Translations under genes and position numbers: made by a program
Origin: Vogesella urethralis
GTDB lineage: Bacteria; Pseudomonadota; Gammaproteobacteria; Burkholderiales; Chromobacteriaceae
Assembly (NCBI RefSeq): GCF_007644045.2
Contig: NZ_VMDW02000099.1
Span: 1 to 64,000 of the forward strand
Direction: 5' to 3'
Length of the DNA: 64,000 nt
Shown: piece after piece, positions 56,063 through 64,000 of the stretch
Numbering within the stretch: the stretch's first letter is position 1
Layout: each line of letters opens with the position of its first letter
The notes under the pieces: generated by a model
The model's database searches: none
The model's input: the letters and a program-made list of their open reading frames with translations, nothing else
Told to the model about the DNA's origin: nothing

Positions 56063-56731
56063 ATGAGACTGCTCTTAGTAGAAGACAACCACGATATTGC
56101 CACCTGGCTGCAGAAGGCGCTCAGCGCCGCCGGCCATGCGGTGGATATTGCCCCCGACGGCGTGCAGGCCGACCAGTTGCTGTCGTACGAGCCGTACGCG
56201 CTGGTGATCCTGGATATCGGCCTGCCGCGCATGGATGGTTTCGAGGTACTGAAGCGCCTGCGCCGGCGCGGCAACCGCGTACCGGTGCTGGTGCTGACCG
56301 CGCAAACCGGCATCGACGCCCGCGTGCACGGCCTGGACCTGGGCGCCGACGACTACCTGGGCAAGCCGTTCGAGCTGGCCGAGCTGGAAGCGCGCGTGCG
56401 CGCCCTGCTGCGCCGGGCGCAAGGCAGCGAGGGCGGCGTGCTGCAGTGTGGCGAGCTGGTGTTCGAGCCGGCACACAAGCGCTTTGCCGTCTGCGGCCAA
56501 CCTTTGGCGCTGACGCCGCGCGAGATGGCGGTGCTGGAGGTGCTGATCTACCGCCAGGGCAAGCCGGTCAGCAAGGATGTGCTGGCCGACCAGATCGTGC
56601 GTCTGGACCAGGACCTCAGCCCCGACGCGATGGAAATCTACGTGCACCGCCTGCGCAAGAAACTGGCCGGCAGCGGCGTGGCCATCCTTACCCTGCGCGG
56701 GTTGGGCTATATGCTGGACGTGGCCAGATGA
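56063..56731 (+). CDS. tctD: OmpR-family response regulator
   Basis: 222 residues from ATG 56063. Receiver domain with phospho-acceptor Asp51 (VILDIGLPRMDG) and Lys101; OmpR winged-helix effector domain (about 125-220, ending GLGYMLDV). The stop overlaps the next ATG (ATGA). With tctE it should control the divergent binding protein and tctCBA. GCGGCCAACCTT occurs inside at 56493-56504. Confidence 0.9.
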   Translation: MRLLLVEDNHDIATWLQKALSAAGHAVDIAPDGVQADQLLSYEPYALVILDIGLPRMDGFEVLKRLRRRGNRVPVLVLTAQTGIDARVHGLDLGADDYLGKPFELAELEARVRALLRRAQGSEGGVLQCGELVFEPAHKRFAVCGQPLALTPREMAVLEVLIYRQGKPVSKDVLADQIVRLDQDLSPDAMEIYVHRLRKKLAGSGVAILTLRGLGYMLDVAR

Positions 56732-58137
56732 ACCTGTCGTTGCGGCGCCAGCTGGTGCAATGGGTGGTACTGCCGCTGATTCCGCTGGCGGCGGCCACGG
56801 CGTGGCTGGCGCAGGACAACGCGCGCGAAGCGGCCAACGCTGCGTTCGACCGCACCTTGCAGGCGTCGGCGCGCAGCATTGCCGAGCGCATCGTGGTGCA
56901 GGACGGCGAGCTGGTGGTGGACATCCCGGTGGCGGCGCTGGAAATGTTCGACCCGCACTTCCAGGACCGCGTGTTCTATCGCATCGGTTTTGCCGGCGGC
57001 TCCACCATCACCGGCGACGCCGACCTGCCGCTGCCTCCGGCCCTGCCCGCTGCCGGCGAGCTGCGCTTTTACGACGCCAGCTTCCGCGACGAAGCCATCC
57101 GCAGCGTGGCGCTGGCGGTGCCGCTGTACTACGCCGGCAGCCAGCGCCTGTTGCTGGTACAGGTGGGCGAGACCACGCTGTCGCGTGCGTCGCTGGCGCG
57201 GCGGCTGTTTACCGAATCGCTGGCGCAGCAGTGGCTGATCGGCGCGGTGGCGGCCATGCTGGTGGCCATCGGCATCAACCGTGCGCTGCGGCCGCTGGGC
57301 CGGCTGCGCAGCACGCTGAAAGCCCGCGCCGGCGACCCGTCGCTGCAGCTGGACGTGAACAGCGTGCAGAAGGAGCTGCAGCCGCTGGTGATGGCGCTGA
57401 ACACCGCGCTGTCGGAGCTGGAAAACCAGCTCGCCATCCGCCAGCGCTTCATTGCTGACGCCGCCCACCAGCTGCGCACGCCGCTGACGCTGCTGAAAAC
57501 CCAGGCCGAGTACACGCAACGGCTGGACGACCCGGCCGAGCAGAAGGCCGGCCTGGCGGCGTTGGTGCATTCCAGCGACCAGACCATCCGCCTGGCCAAC
57601 CAGCTGCTGGCGCTGTCGCGCGCCGAGCCGGGGCCGGCCAGCCAGGACACCCGCCAGCTGGATATCGCCGAGCTGGCACGCGAGGTGACCATGGATTTCG
57701 TCATGTTGGCGCTGGGCAAGGCGCTGGACCTGGGGTACGAAGGCGACGACAGCGTGATGCTGTGCGGCCAACCGTTGATGTTGCGCGAGATGCTGTCCAA
57801 CCTGATCGACAACGCGGTGCGCTACACGCCGCCGGGGGGCGAGATCACGGTCTCGGCCTGGCAGCGTGGCCACGAGGTGGAGCTGGTCATCAGCGACAGC
57901 GGCCCCGGCATTCCGCCGGAGGAACAGTCGCTGGTGTTCGAACGCTTTTACCGTGGCCAGCAGGCCGGCGGCGACGGTTGCGGCCTGGGGCTGGCCATCG
58001 TGCGCGAGATCGTGCGCGGCCACGACGGCCAGATCCGGCTGGAGTCCGGCAGCGTTGGCGGCCTGCGTATCGTCATCACCCTGCCACGGCAGCGCAGCGG
58101 CCAGGCGGATGACGGGTTACACTCCGCTTTTGCCTGA
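56728..58137 (+). CDS. tctE: Sensor histidine kinase of TctE type
   Basis: 469 residues. Two membrane spans (about 10-28 and 165-188) flank a periplasmic 2CSK_N-like sensor domain. HisKA has the phospho-acceptor His247 (ADAAHQLRTPLTLL), and HATPase motifs are SNLIDNAVRYTPPGG and DSGPGIPPEE. Phosphorylates TctD. A GGDEF-EAL gene begins 12 bp after its stop, probably in the same transcript. Confidence 0.9.
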   Translation: MNLSLRRQLVQWVVLPLIPLAAATAWLAQDNAREAANAAFDRTLQASARSIAERIVVQDGELVVDIPVAALEMFDPHFQDRVFYRIGFAGGSTITGDADLPLPPALPAAGELRFYDASFRDEAIRSVALAVPLYYAGSQRLLLVQVGETTLSRASLARRLFTESLAQQWLIGAVAAMLVAIGINRALRPLGRLRSTLKARAGDPSLQLDVNSVQKELQPLVMALNTALSELENQLAIRQRFIADAAHQLRTPLTLLKTQAEYTQRLDDPAEQKAGLAALVHSSDQTIRLANQLLALSRAEPGPASQDTRQLDIAELAREVTMDFVMLALGKALDLGYEGDDSVMLCGQPLMLREMLSNLIDNAVRYTPPGGEITVSAWQRGHEVELVISDSGPGIPPEEQSLVFERFYRGQQAGGDGCGLGLAIVREIVRGHDGQIRLESGSVGGLRIVITLPRQRSGQADDGLHSAFA

Positions 58138-58149
58138 CGTGATGCTGCC

Positions 58150-61100
58150 ATGTACCGCCCTGCCCGACTCTGTGCCTCGCTGTTGTTGACGGCGCCCTGT
58201 TACGCCGCCGGCCAGACCGAGCCCGTGTTGGCGTCCGGCGTGCTCAGCGGCGGCCTGGCCGTGTTGGCCGCCGCGCTGGCGTGGCGGGCATGGCAACGCC
58301 AGCGCCACCACCAGCGCCTGCTGCAACAGCACCGCCGCATGCAGGTGCAGCAGGAAACCCTGCTGCAAAGCCTGGGCGAAGGGGTATGGGGCACCGATAA
58401 CGCTGGCCACTGCATTTTCGTCAACGACGCCGCCTTGGCGATGCTGGGTTACCAGCGCCACGAGCTGGAACACAGCGATGCCCACGCGCTGGTGCACCAC
58501 CATCACCCCGACGGCCGCCCCTACCCCGAGTACGACTGCCCCATCGTACAAACCCGGCGCGACGGCCAGCCCCGCGCCGGCGAGGATTACCTGATCTGCA
58601 AGGACGGCAGCTTCCTGCCGGTGTGGCTGACGGCAACGCCGTTGCGCGAGGAAGGCCGCCAGGTGGGCGTGGTGACCACCTTCCGCAGCATCCGCACCCA
58701 GAAAGCCGCCGGCGAGCAGATCCGCCGCCTTAACCAGGCCTATGCCGCGCTGTCGTTTACCAACCAGACCATCGTGCGCGAGCAAGACCCGCAGCGGCTG
58801 TTCGAGCGCATTTGCGAGATTGCCGTGCTGCACGGCGGCCAGCGCATGGCGTGGATCGGCCAGCACGACACCGCGCAGCAGTACCTGCGCCCGCTGGCGG
58901 TGTACGGTAGCGGTGCCGACTACCTGGACGAGATCACGGTATGGACGCGGCCGGACAAGACCGAAAGCCACGGCGCCGCCTCGCGCGCGGTGCTGGAGCA
59001 GCAGCCGGTGGTGATCCCCAGTTTTCGCGCGCTGGCGCGCCAGATCCTGGCCGGCCAGCCGCAGCTGGTCGAGCAATGGGTACAGCGCATCGAACGCTAC
59101 GGCTGGGGTGCCACCGCGGCGTTTCCGATCCGCCATGCCGGCGAGCATCAGCTGGTACTGGCCGTGTATTACGGTGCCGACTTCGAGTTCGACGAGCAGC
59201 TGGTGAACCTGTTCAGCGAAATGGCCAGCGACATCGGCTACGCGCTGGACCGCATCGCCATGCAGCAGGAACAGGTCTACAGCCGGCGCCTGGAAAGCAC
59301 CCGTGCCTACCTGCTGGAATGCATGAACAGCGACCCGCCGCTGCCGACAGGCCTGCAGCGCATTGCCGACTATCTGCAACCGCTGCTGCGCCGGCGTATC
59401 GCCTTCCGCCTGCCCGACGGCGCGCCACCGCCGTTTGACGGCCTGTGCCTGCCGGTGCGCGGCCTGGACGGCCACCTGCTGGCCGAACTGCACGCCGAGG
59501 GCCGCTGCGACGACAGCCTGGACCCGCACGACGAACACCTGCTGCACAGCGTGCTGCACTTGGTGGCGCTGGCCATCGAGCGCAAGCAGGCGGTGTCGCG
59601 GCTGCAGTTGGCCGCCACCGTGTTCAGCCACTCCAGCGAAGGCATCATGCTCACCACGCCGCAGGGCCTGATCGTGGACGTGAACCCGGCGTTCAGCCGC
59701 ATCACCGGCTACCCGCGTGAGGCGGTGCTGGGGCAGAACCCGCGGCTGTTGTCGTCCGGGCGCCAGGACGACGGCTTTTACCAGCAGATGTGGCAAACCC
59801 TGCGCGAGCACGGCGTGTGGCAGGGCGAGATCTGGAACCGCCGCCGCGACGGCCAGACCTATCCCGAGCTGCTGACCATCTCGGCCGTTTACGACCAGGC
59901 CGGCGCCGTCAGCCATTACCTGGGCGTGTTTTCCGATATTTCGGTACTCAAGCAACAGGAAGCCCGCCTGCAGCGCCTGGCCTACCACGACGCGCTGACC
60001 GAGCTGCCCAACCGCGTGCTGCTGGCCGACCGCATGCAGCAGGCGATGGCGCAGGCACGGCGCAGCGAGCGGCTGTTGGGCGTGTGCTACCTCGACCTGG
60101 ACGGTTTCAAGCCGGTGAACGACCAGTATGGCCACCAGATGGGCGACCGCGTGCTGGTGGCGTTGGCCGCCCGCTTGCGCCAGCTGGTGCACGGTGGTGA
60201 CACCGTGGCGCGGCTGGGGGGTGACGAGTTCGTGGTGCTGTTCACCGAGCTGCACAGCCCCGAGCAATGCGCCCGCGCCTTGCAGGCCTTGCTGCACGAA
60301 ATCGCCCTGCCGCTGGCGCTGGACGGCATGACGCTGCAGCTCACCGCCAGCATCGGCGCCACCCTCTACCCTTACGACGATGGCGACGCCGACACCCTGC
60401 TGCGTCACGCCGACCAGGCCATGTACCAGGCCAAGCAACGCGGGCGCAATTGTTACCAGCTGTTCGACAGCGAGCAGGCGCGCCAGCAGCGCGACCTCAG
60501 CGAGCAGCAGGCGCGGGTGCGCGACGCGCTGGATAGCGGCGAGTTGTGCCTGTATTACCAGCCCAAGGTGGACATGCAGGATGGCCGTGTGGTGGGCGCC
60601 GAGGCGCTGCTGCGCTGGCAGCACCCGCAGCTGGGCCTGCTGTCGCCGGCGGCGTTTCTGCCGCTGATCGCCGACAGCCCGCTGATCGTGGCCGTGGGGC
60701 AATGGGTGATCGACACCGCCCTGGCGCAGCTGGACCTGTGGCGGCGCCAGGGGCTGGTGCTGACCGTCAGCGTCAACGTGGCCGCCAGCCAGCTGCAGCA
60801 GCCCGATTTTGCCGCCCAGCTGGCGCAAAGCCTGGCGCGCTACCCGGCGCTGCCGCCGGCGCAGCTGGCGCTGGAGATTCTGGAAAGCGCGGCGCTGCGC
60901 GACATTGGCCAGGTGTCCGCCGTGATGCAGGCCTGCGCGGCGCTGGGCGTCAGCTTTGCGCTGGACGACTTCGGTACCTGCTATTCGTCGCTGACTTACT
61001 GCAAGCGCCTGCCGGCTTCCTTGCTGAAAATCGACCAGTCCTTCGTGCGCGACATGCTGGACAACAGCGAAGACCGCGCGCTGGTAGAAGGCGTCATCAG

Positions 61101-61296
61101 CCTGGCGCGTGCCTTCGGCCGCGAGGTGATTGCCGAAGGCGTGGAAACCATCGCCCATGCCCACGCCTTGCGCGCCATGGGCTGCCGCCTGGGCCAGGGC
61201 TACGGCATGGCGCGGCCGATGCCGGCGGCCGCCCTGCCCGTCTGGGTACAGGCGTGGCCGGCGTCGGCCGAGTGCCAGGCGCTGCTGCAGGGCTGA
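58150..61296 (+). CDS. PAS-GAF-PAS-GGDEF-EAL cyclic-di-GMP protein
   Basis: 1048 residues. Signal/anchor helix (about 28-48), PAS (about 65-190), GAF-like (about 205-375), a second variable region, PAS (about 510-625), GGDEF (motif GGDEF at about 690, intact) and EAL (ALLRW context with the Glu at about 817, DDFGTCYSS at about 938, IDQSFV intact). Both catalytic cores look complete, so it may make or break c-di-GMP. It follows tctE by 12 bp, coupling tricarboxylate sensing to c-di-GMP, which is inference. Confidence 0.9.
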   Translation: MYRPARLCASLLLTAPCYAAGQTEPVLASGVLSGGLAVLAAALAWRAWQRQRHHQRLLQQHRRMQVQQETLLQSLGEGVWGTDNAGHCIFVNDAALAMLGYQRHELEHSDAHALVHHHHPDGRPYPEYDCPIVQTRRDGQPRAGEDYLICKDGSFLPVWLTATPLREEGRQVGVVTTFRSIRTQKAAGEQIRRLNQAYAALSFTNQTIVREQDPQRLFERICEIAVLHGGQRMAWIGQHDTAQQYLRPLAVYGSGADYLDEITVWTRPDKTESHGAASRAVLEQQPVVIPSFRALARQILAGQPQLVEQWVQRIERYGWGATAAFPIRHAGEHQLVLAVYYGADFEFDEQLVNLFSEMASDIGYALDRIAMQQEQVYSRRLESTRAYLLECMNSDPPLPTGLQRIADYLQPLLRRRIAFRLPDGAPPPFDGLCLPVRGLDGHLLAELHAEGRCDDSLDPHDEHLLHSVLHLVALAIERKQAVSRLQLAATVFSHSSEGIMLTTPQGLIVDVNPAFSRITGYPREAVLGQNPRLLSSGRQDDGFYQQMWQTLREHGVWQGEIWNRRRDGQTYPELLTISAVYDQAGAVSHYLGVFSDISVLKQQEARLQRLAYHDALTELPNRVLLADRMQQAMAQARRSERLLGVCYLDLDGFKPVNDQYGHQMGDRVLVALAARLRQLVHGGDTVARLGGDEFVVLFTELHSPEQCARALQALLHEIALPLALDGMTLQLTASIGATLYPYDDGDADTLLRHADQAMYQAKQRGRNCYQLFDSEQARQQRDLSEQQARVRDALDSGELCLYYQPKVDMQDGRVVGAEALLRWQHPQLGLLSPAAFLPLIADSPLIVAVGQWVIDTALAQLDLWRRQGLVLTVSVNVAASQLQQPDFAAQLAQSLARYPALPPAQLALEILESAALRDIGQVSAVMQACAALGVSFALDDFGTCYSSLTYCKRLPASLLKIDQSFVRDMLDNSEDRALVEGVISLARAFGREVIAEGVETIAHAHALRAMGCRLGQGYGMARPMPAAALPVWVQAWPASAECQALLQG

Positions 61297-61325
61297 GCGG
61301 GTCTATTAGGTTGGCCGCAAAACAA

Positions 61326-61353
61326 AACGCCACTGCCGGCCGGCAGTGGCGTT
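61326..61353. terminator. Bidirectional terminator
   Basis: AACGCCACTGCCGG / CCGGCAGTGGCGTT is a perfect 28-bp palindrome between the convergent GGDEF-EAL and pyrI genes, with A- and T-rich flanks. TAGGTTGGCCGC (one mismatch from the motif) precedes it at 61308-61319. Confidence 0.85.
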
Positions 61354-61417
61354 CGTTTTATTGTGGCCGCTGCCGCATCGTGGCGACAGCAGTTTGGTCT
61401 ATTTCCCTCTGTACGAC

Positions 61418-61885
61418 TTAGCGCACGGCCACCACGATATCCTTGCTGAACACCTTTTCGCAATACTTGCACTTCATTTTGGTGTCGTGCTCGGTCACGC
61501 GCACGCTGAAATGGCTCTTCACCGGCTCCACGTGCGACACGCAGTTGGAGTTGGGGCAGGCAAACAGATCGGTCACTTCGGCCGGAATCGCCAGCTTCTG
61601 CTTGCGCACGACCTCGAAGTCCTCGATCACGCTGACGGTGCACTTGGGCGCCAGCAGCGCCAGCTCGTTGGCCTGCTCTTCGGTCAGCACCAGGTTTTCC
61701 ACCTTGATCAGGTCCTTGCTGCCCATGTGGCCACTGGACAGGTTGAGACCCACGGTGACGCGCTCGCCGTAGCGGGTGAGCTCGAACAGGTCGAGGATGC
61801 GCAGGCCCATGCCGGCCGGGATGTGGTCGATGACGGTGCCGTTCTTCAGGGCTTCGACATTGCGGGCGTAGACTTTTTCGCTCAT
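61418..61885 (-). CDS. pyrI: Aspartate carbamoyltransferase regulatory subunit
   Basis: 155 residues from ATG 61885, behind AAAGGA. N-terminal allosteric domain (binding ATP/CTP) and C-terminal zinc domain with CPNSNC and CKYC supplying the four cysteines. Forms the dodecameric ATCase with PyrB. Starts 11 bp after the pyrB stop. Confidence 0.95.
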   Translation of the reverse strand: MSEKVYARNVEALKNGTVIDHIPAGMGLRILDLFELTRYGERVTVGLNLSSGHMGSKDLIKVENLVLTEEQANELALLAPKCTVSVIEDFEVVRKQKLAIPAEVTDLFACPNSNCVSHVEPVKSHFSVRVTEHDTKMKCKYCEKVFSKDIVVAVR

Positions 61886-61896
61886 GGTTTTTCCTT

Positions 61897-62817
61897 TCAC
61901 ACCGTTTCGTTCAGTACCAGCGACAGCAGCGCTTGGCGGGCGTAAACACCGTTTTTCGCCTGCTCGAAGTAGTAGGCGTGCGGGGTGGCGTCCACGTCGG
62001 TGGTGATCTCGTCCACGCGGGGCAGCGGGTGCAGGATCTTCATGTTGGGGCGGGCGTGGCGCAGCATGTCGGCGCGCAGCACGAACTGGCCCTTGATCTT
62101 CTGGTACTCGGCCTCGTCGAAGCGCTCGCGTTGCACGCGGGTCATGTACAGGATGTCGATATGCGGGATCACTTCTTCGATCGTGCTGGCAATGGTGTAG
62201 CTGATGCCGCGTTCGTCCAGCTCTTCGCACAGGTAGTCCGGCATCGCCAGCGCCTCGGGGCCGACAAAGTAGAACTTGGCACCGAACAGCGACAGCGCCT
62301 GCGCCAGCGAGTGCACGGTACGGCCGTACTTCAGGTCGCCGACGAAGGCCACGGTCAGGTTGTCCAGCCGGCCCTGGGTTTCGTGCAGGGTGAACAGGTC
62401 GAGCAGGGTTTGCGACGGGTGCTGGTTGGCACCGTCACCCCCGTTGATGATGGGCACGGCGGAGAACTCGCTGGCCACGCGGGCGGCGCCTTCCTTCGGG
62501 TGGCGCATCACGATGGCGTCGGTATAGCTGCTGATGATGCGCACGGTGTCGGCCAGCGTTTCCCCCTTCTTGGTGGAGGTGCTGGCGGCGTCGGAGAAGC
62601 CGATCACGGTACCGCCCAGGCGCTGTACGGCGGTTTCGAACGACAGGCGGGTGCGGGTGGACGGTTCGAAGAAGCAGGTAGCAATCAGGCGATCCTGCAG
62701 CAGATCGGCACGCGGGTTGGCTTTCAGGCGTGCGGCGGTTTCCACCACCAGTTCCAGTTCGGCCCGGCTGAAGTCCGGGATGGAGAGGATGTGCTTGCGG
62801 TAAAGCGGGTTGGACAT
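61897..62817 (-). CDS. pyrB: Aspartate carbamoyltransferase catalytic subunit
   Basis: 306 residues from ATG 62817 (GGAG nine bases upstream). Joins carbamoyl phosphate and aspartate, the first committed step of pyrimidine synthesis. [15 protein letters not shown] binds carbamoyl phosphate; [11 protein letters not shown] and PLPRVDEI complete the site. Preceded by a leader-peptide attenuator. Confidence 0.97.
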   Translation of the reverse strand: MSNPLYRKHILSIPDFSRAELELVVETAARLKANPRADLLQDRLIATCFFEPSTRTRLSFETAVQRLGGTVIGFSDAASTSTKKGETLADTVRIISSYTDAIVMRHPKEGAARVASEFSAVPIINGGDGANQHPSQTLLDLFTLHETQGRLDNLTVAFVGDLKYGRTVHSLAQALSLFGAKFYFVGPEALAMPDYLCEELDERGISYTIASTIEEVIPHIDILYMTRVQRERFDEAEYQKIKGQFVLRADMLRHARPNMKILHPLPRVDEITTDVDATPHAYYFEQAKNGVYARQALLSLVLNETV

Positions 62818-62852
62818 GGCGGGTCGCTCCGGCAGATGACAAAAACAGGCTG

Positions 62853-62887
62853 AAAAAAAAGCCCCTGAGCAATCAGGAGCTTTTTTT
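62853..62887 (-). terminator. pyrBI attenuator
   Basis: GCTCCTGA / TCAGGGGC stem with a TTGC loop (62861-62880), flanked by A7 before and T8 after on the minus strand, ending 36 bp before the pyrB ATG. The leader-peptide stop codon (62873-62875) falls inside the 5' arm, so a ribosome close behind polymerase would block hairpin formation. A U5 run lies just upstream as a possible UTP-sensitive pause. Confidence 0.8.
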
Positions 62888-62989
62888 GCAAAAACGGTCG
62901 GGCCCGGCAGCACGTCGTTCGCGGCCGGAAACGGCATTGCCTTGCGCCTGGGCGGCAAGGAAAGCGGTACGGTAGCGGGAACGGGACAT
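62873..62989 (-). CDS. pyrL: pyrBI leader peptide
   Basis: 38 residues ([20 protein letters not shown]...FCKKSS). The frame runs into the attenuator hairpin and stops within its 5' arm, exactly the layout of E. coli pyrL, though the sequences are unlike. The ribosome site (GAGCCGCACC) is moderate. A TATAAT (63017-63022, minus strand) lies 28 bp upstream. Confidence 0.65.
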   Translation of the reverse strand: MSRSRYRTAFLAAQAQGNAVSGRERRAAGPDRFCKKSS

Positions 62990-63016
62990 GGTGCGGCTCG
63001 CGAACAAAATCGCGGG

Positions 63017-63022
63017 ATTATA
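63017..63022 (-). promoter_or_regulatory. Likely pyr promoter -10 box
   Basis: TATAAT on the minus strand, 28 bp upstream of the leader ATG. No good -35 at 17-bp spacing. GATTTCGTATAATCCCGCG context suits control by start-site nucleotide selection as in pyrimidine promoters, but this is inference. Confidence 0.45.
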
Positions 63023-63059
63023 CGAAATCCGCTGCGGTGTGGGTAGGGGGCAGCTGGTG

Positions 63060-63578
63060 ATCAGCCGTGCGGCCAACAGTACGAAGCCTGCGGCCAACCA
63101 TGGCCGCCAGCGTGGCCCCAGCAGTGTGGCCGGCGCGCCGAGCAGTAATAGCAGTAGCCATTGGCTGTGGGCTGATACGGTGGCGGGTATCGCTTGCTAT
63201 TGCGGCCAACCATAGCGGGTAATGAGCTGTCGTTTTGAAAAGCACATTCATCTACCGAATCCGCTACGCGGATGATGTTTGAAGATGCCGGTTCCGCCCG
63301 GCAAACGGGAAAGGGGGCGGATTGCCGCCCCCTTTTCATTCCCCCGCAACCCGGGGCTGCTCGAAACCCCGGTCAAAACGGCACGCCCCAGGCGCCGCCG
63401 AACTCGCTCCTCGCTAACGGCTCGGAGCTCAAACAAATCGGCGTCTTAAAACCTGGGGCGCACCATTTTGCCCGGCTCGCGCCAACGGGACCGGGTGATC
63501 GACTGGCCTTTCAGCGGCTGACCAGGTTGTCTGCGCGCATTCAGTGCTGTCCGGTGGCTTTCGAGCGCGGGCCTTTCC
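63060..63578. other. Gene-free region upstream of pyrBI with motif copies and a terminator
   Basis: Three one- or two-mismatch copies of the GCGGCCAAC motif (63070, 63091, 63192). A perfect terminator AAAGGGGGCGG / CCGCCCCCTTTT with ATTG loop at 63310-63336 (no gene ends here on the plus strand). The minus strand from about 63190 to 62990 has an open hydrophobic frame (SQWLLLLLLGAPATLLGPRW...) without a start, possibly the remains of a small membrane gene. The segment 63395-63460 has a GAACTCGCTCCTCGCTAACG-type sequence seen as a repeat in other betaproteobacteria. Confidence 0.4.
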
Positions 63579-64000
63579 TTACAGCCGGAAGTTGCTGACC
63601 AGCCGCTCCAGGTTGCCCGACAGCTCGCGCAGCTGCTCTACCTCGCTGCGCACCTCGCGCGCGATGTCGCTGTTGGTGTGCGCCATATTGCTGATGCGCT
63701 CCACGTTCTGCGCGATTTCGGTGGTGGCGCTGGATTGCTCGCGGGTAGACGAGGCGATGTCGCCGATGGACAGCACCAGTACCTGGCTCTTCTCCTGTAC
63801 CGACTGCATGGCCTGGTTGGCCGCATGGGCGATGTCCACGCTGGTGGCTACCAGGTCACGGCTACGTTTTACCTCGGCGACGGCGTCGCCGGTTTCGCTG
63901 CCGATGGCATTGACGATACGGCTGATCTGCACCGTGGCTTCGGCGGTGCGGCCGGCCAGGTTGCGCACCTCGTCCGCTACCACGGCAAAGCCGCGGCCCT
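63579..64000 (-). CDS. Methyl-accepting chemotaxis protein, C-terminal part (cut by window edge)
   Basis: The visible 140 residues are the C-terminal part of an MCP signalling domain, beginning [25 protein letters not shown] and ending LERLVSNFRL. No C-terminal pentapeptide. The N-terminal sensor lies beyond the right edge. Confidence 0.9.
   Translation of the reverse strand, partial: GRGFAVVADEVRNLAGRTAEATVQISRIVNAIGSETGDAVAEVKRSRDLVATSVDIAHAANQAMQSVQEKSQVLVLSIGDIASSTREQSSATTEIAQNVERISNMAHTNSDIAREVRSEVEQLRELSGNLERLVSNFRL

Noticed and set aside
58117-61164. Minus-strand open frame of about 1015 codons opposite the GGDEF-EAL gene
   Set aside because: Composition is that of antisense translation; the plus-strand frame has complete GGDEF and EAL motifs.

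Overview
The window looks like chromosomal DNA of a GC-rich Gram-negative bacterium, most likely a betaproteobacterium of the order Neisseriales (Chromobacteriaceae type). This is inferred from the mix of LPS-core genes, TctABC citrate-type transport, several chemoreceptors, a hut locus and pyrBI; no rRNA or marker gene in the window proves it. I see no prophage, CRISPR array, tRNA or insertion sequence. The only transposase-like gene is a domesticated REP-associated tyrosine transposase.

Layout. 1-202: promoter and boxA leader of an rRNA operon that leaves the window to the left. 203-9.9 kb: periplasmic carbonic anhydrase with a long Ala/Pro/His-rich arm, EamA exporter, membrane chemoreceptor, FAD oxidoreductase, a three-gene operon (MOSC protein, solute-binding protein, unknown), a soluble PAS-PAS chemoreceptor like BdlA, and an SBF-type transporter. 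10-16.4 kb: LysR, questin-oxidase-like protein, AraC divergent from fosmidomycin-resistance exporter fsr, BOF-family protein, DUF4405-like membrane protein, a flavin split-barrel protein. 16.4-18.6 kb: lipoprotein and a RAYT gene bracketed by its REP palindromes. 18.6-25.6 kb: histidine utilisation hutH, hutU, hutG, hutI and repressor hutC, all on the minus strand, with HutC-type operators and repeat-filled gaps. 25.7-31.4 kb: hexose-6-phosphate epimerase, zinc-ribbon protein, GNAT, waaA-waaC, a 580-bp gap holding six perfect DnaA boxes, and a WaaE-type glycosyltransferase. 31.5-38 kb: ldcA, YiaA/B protein, GNAT, rsmE, inositol phosphatase family enzyme, a Sel1-repeat protein and an esterase. 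38-45.5 kb: MarR-EamA pair divergent from another EamA, VOC protein, a tightly overlapped operon of two double-GNAT proteins, AlaX editing protein and a GFA protein, then rarD. 45.7-49.4 kb: fused indolepyruvate ferredoxin oxidoreductase. 50.6-61.3 kb: AbrB-type transporter, tctCBA, a PgtC-like binding protein divergent from tctD-tctE, which runs into a GGDEF-EAL gene. 61.4-63 kb: pyrBI behind a leader-peptide attenuator. The right edge cuts another chemoreceptor.

The most unusual sequence-wide signal is a 12-base motif, GCGGCCAAC(C/G)TT, present at least 17 times exactly and many more times with one mismatch. It occurs inside genes and also as inverted pairs that form terminators. That is the distribution shown by DNA uptake sequences in Neisseriaceae, but the motif differs from the DUS dialects I know. 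Other highlights are the DnaA-box cluster at 30.15-30.62 kb, the pyrL-like attenuator, the inverted repeats present in all three long hut gaps, and the coupling of a tricarboxylate two-component system to a c-di-GMP enzyme.
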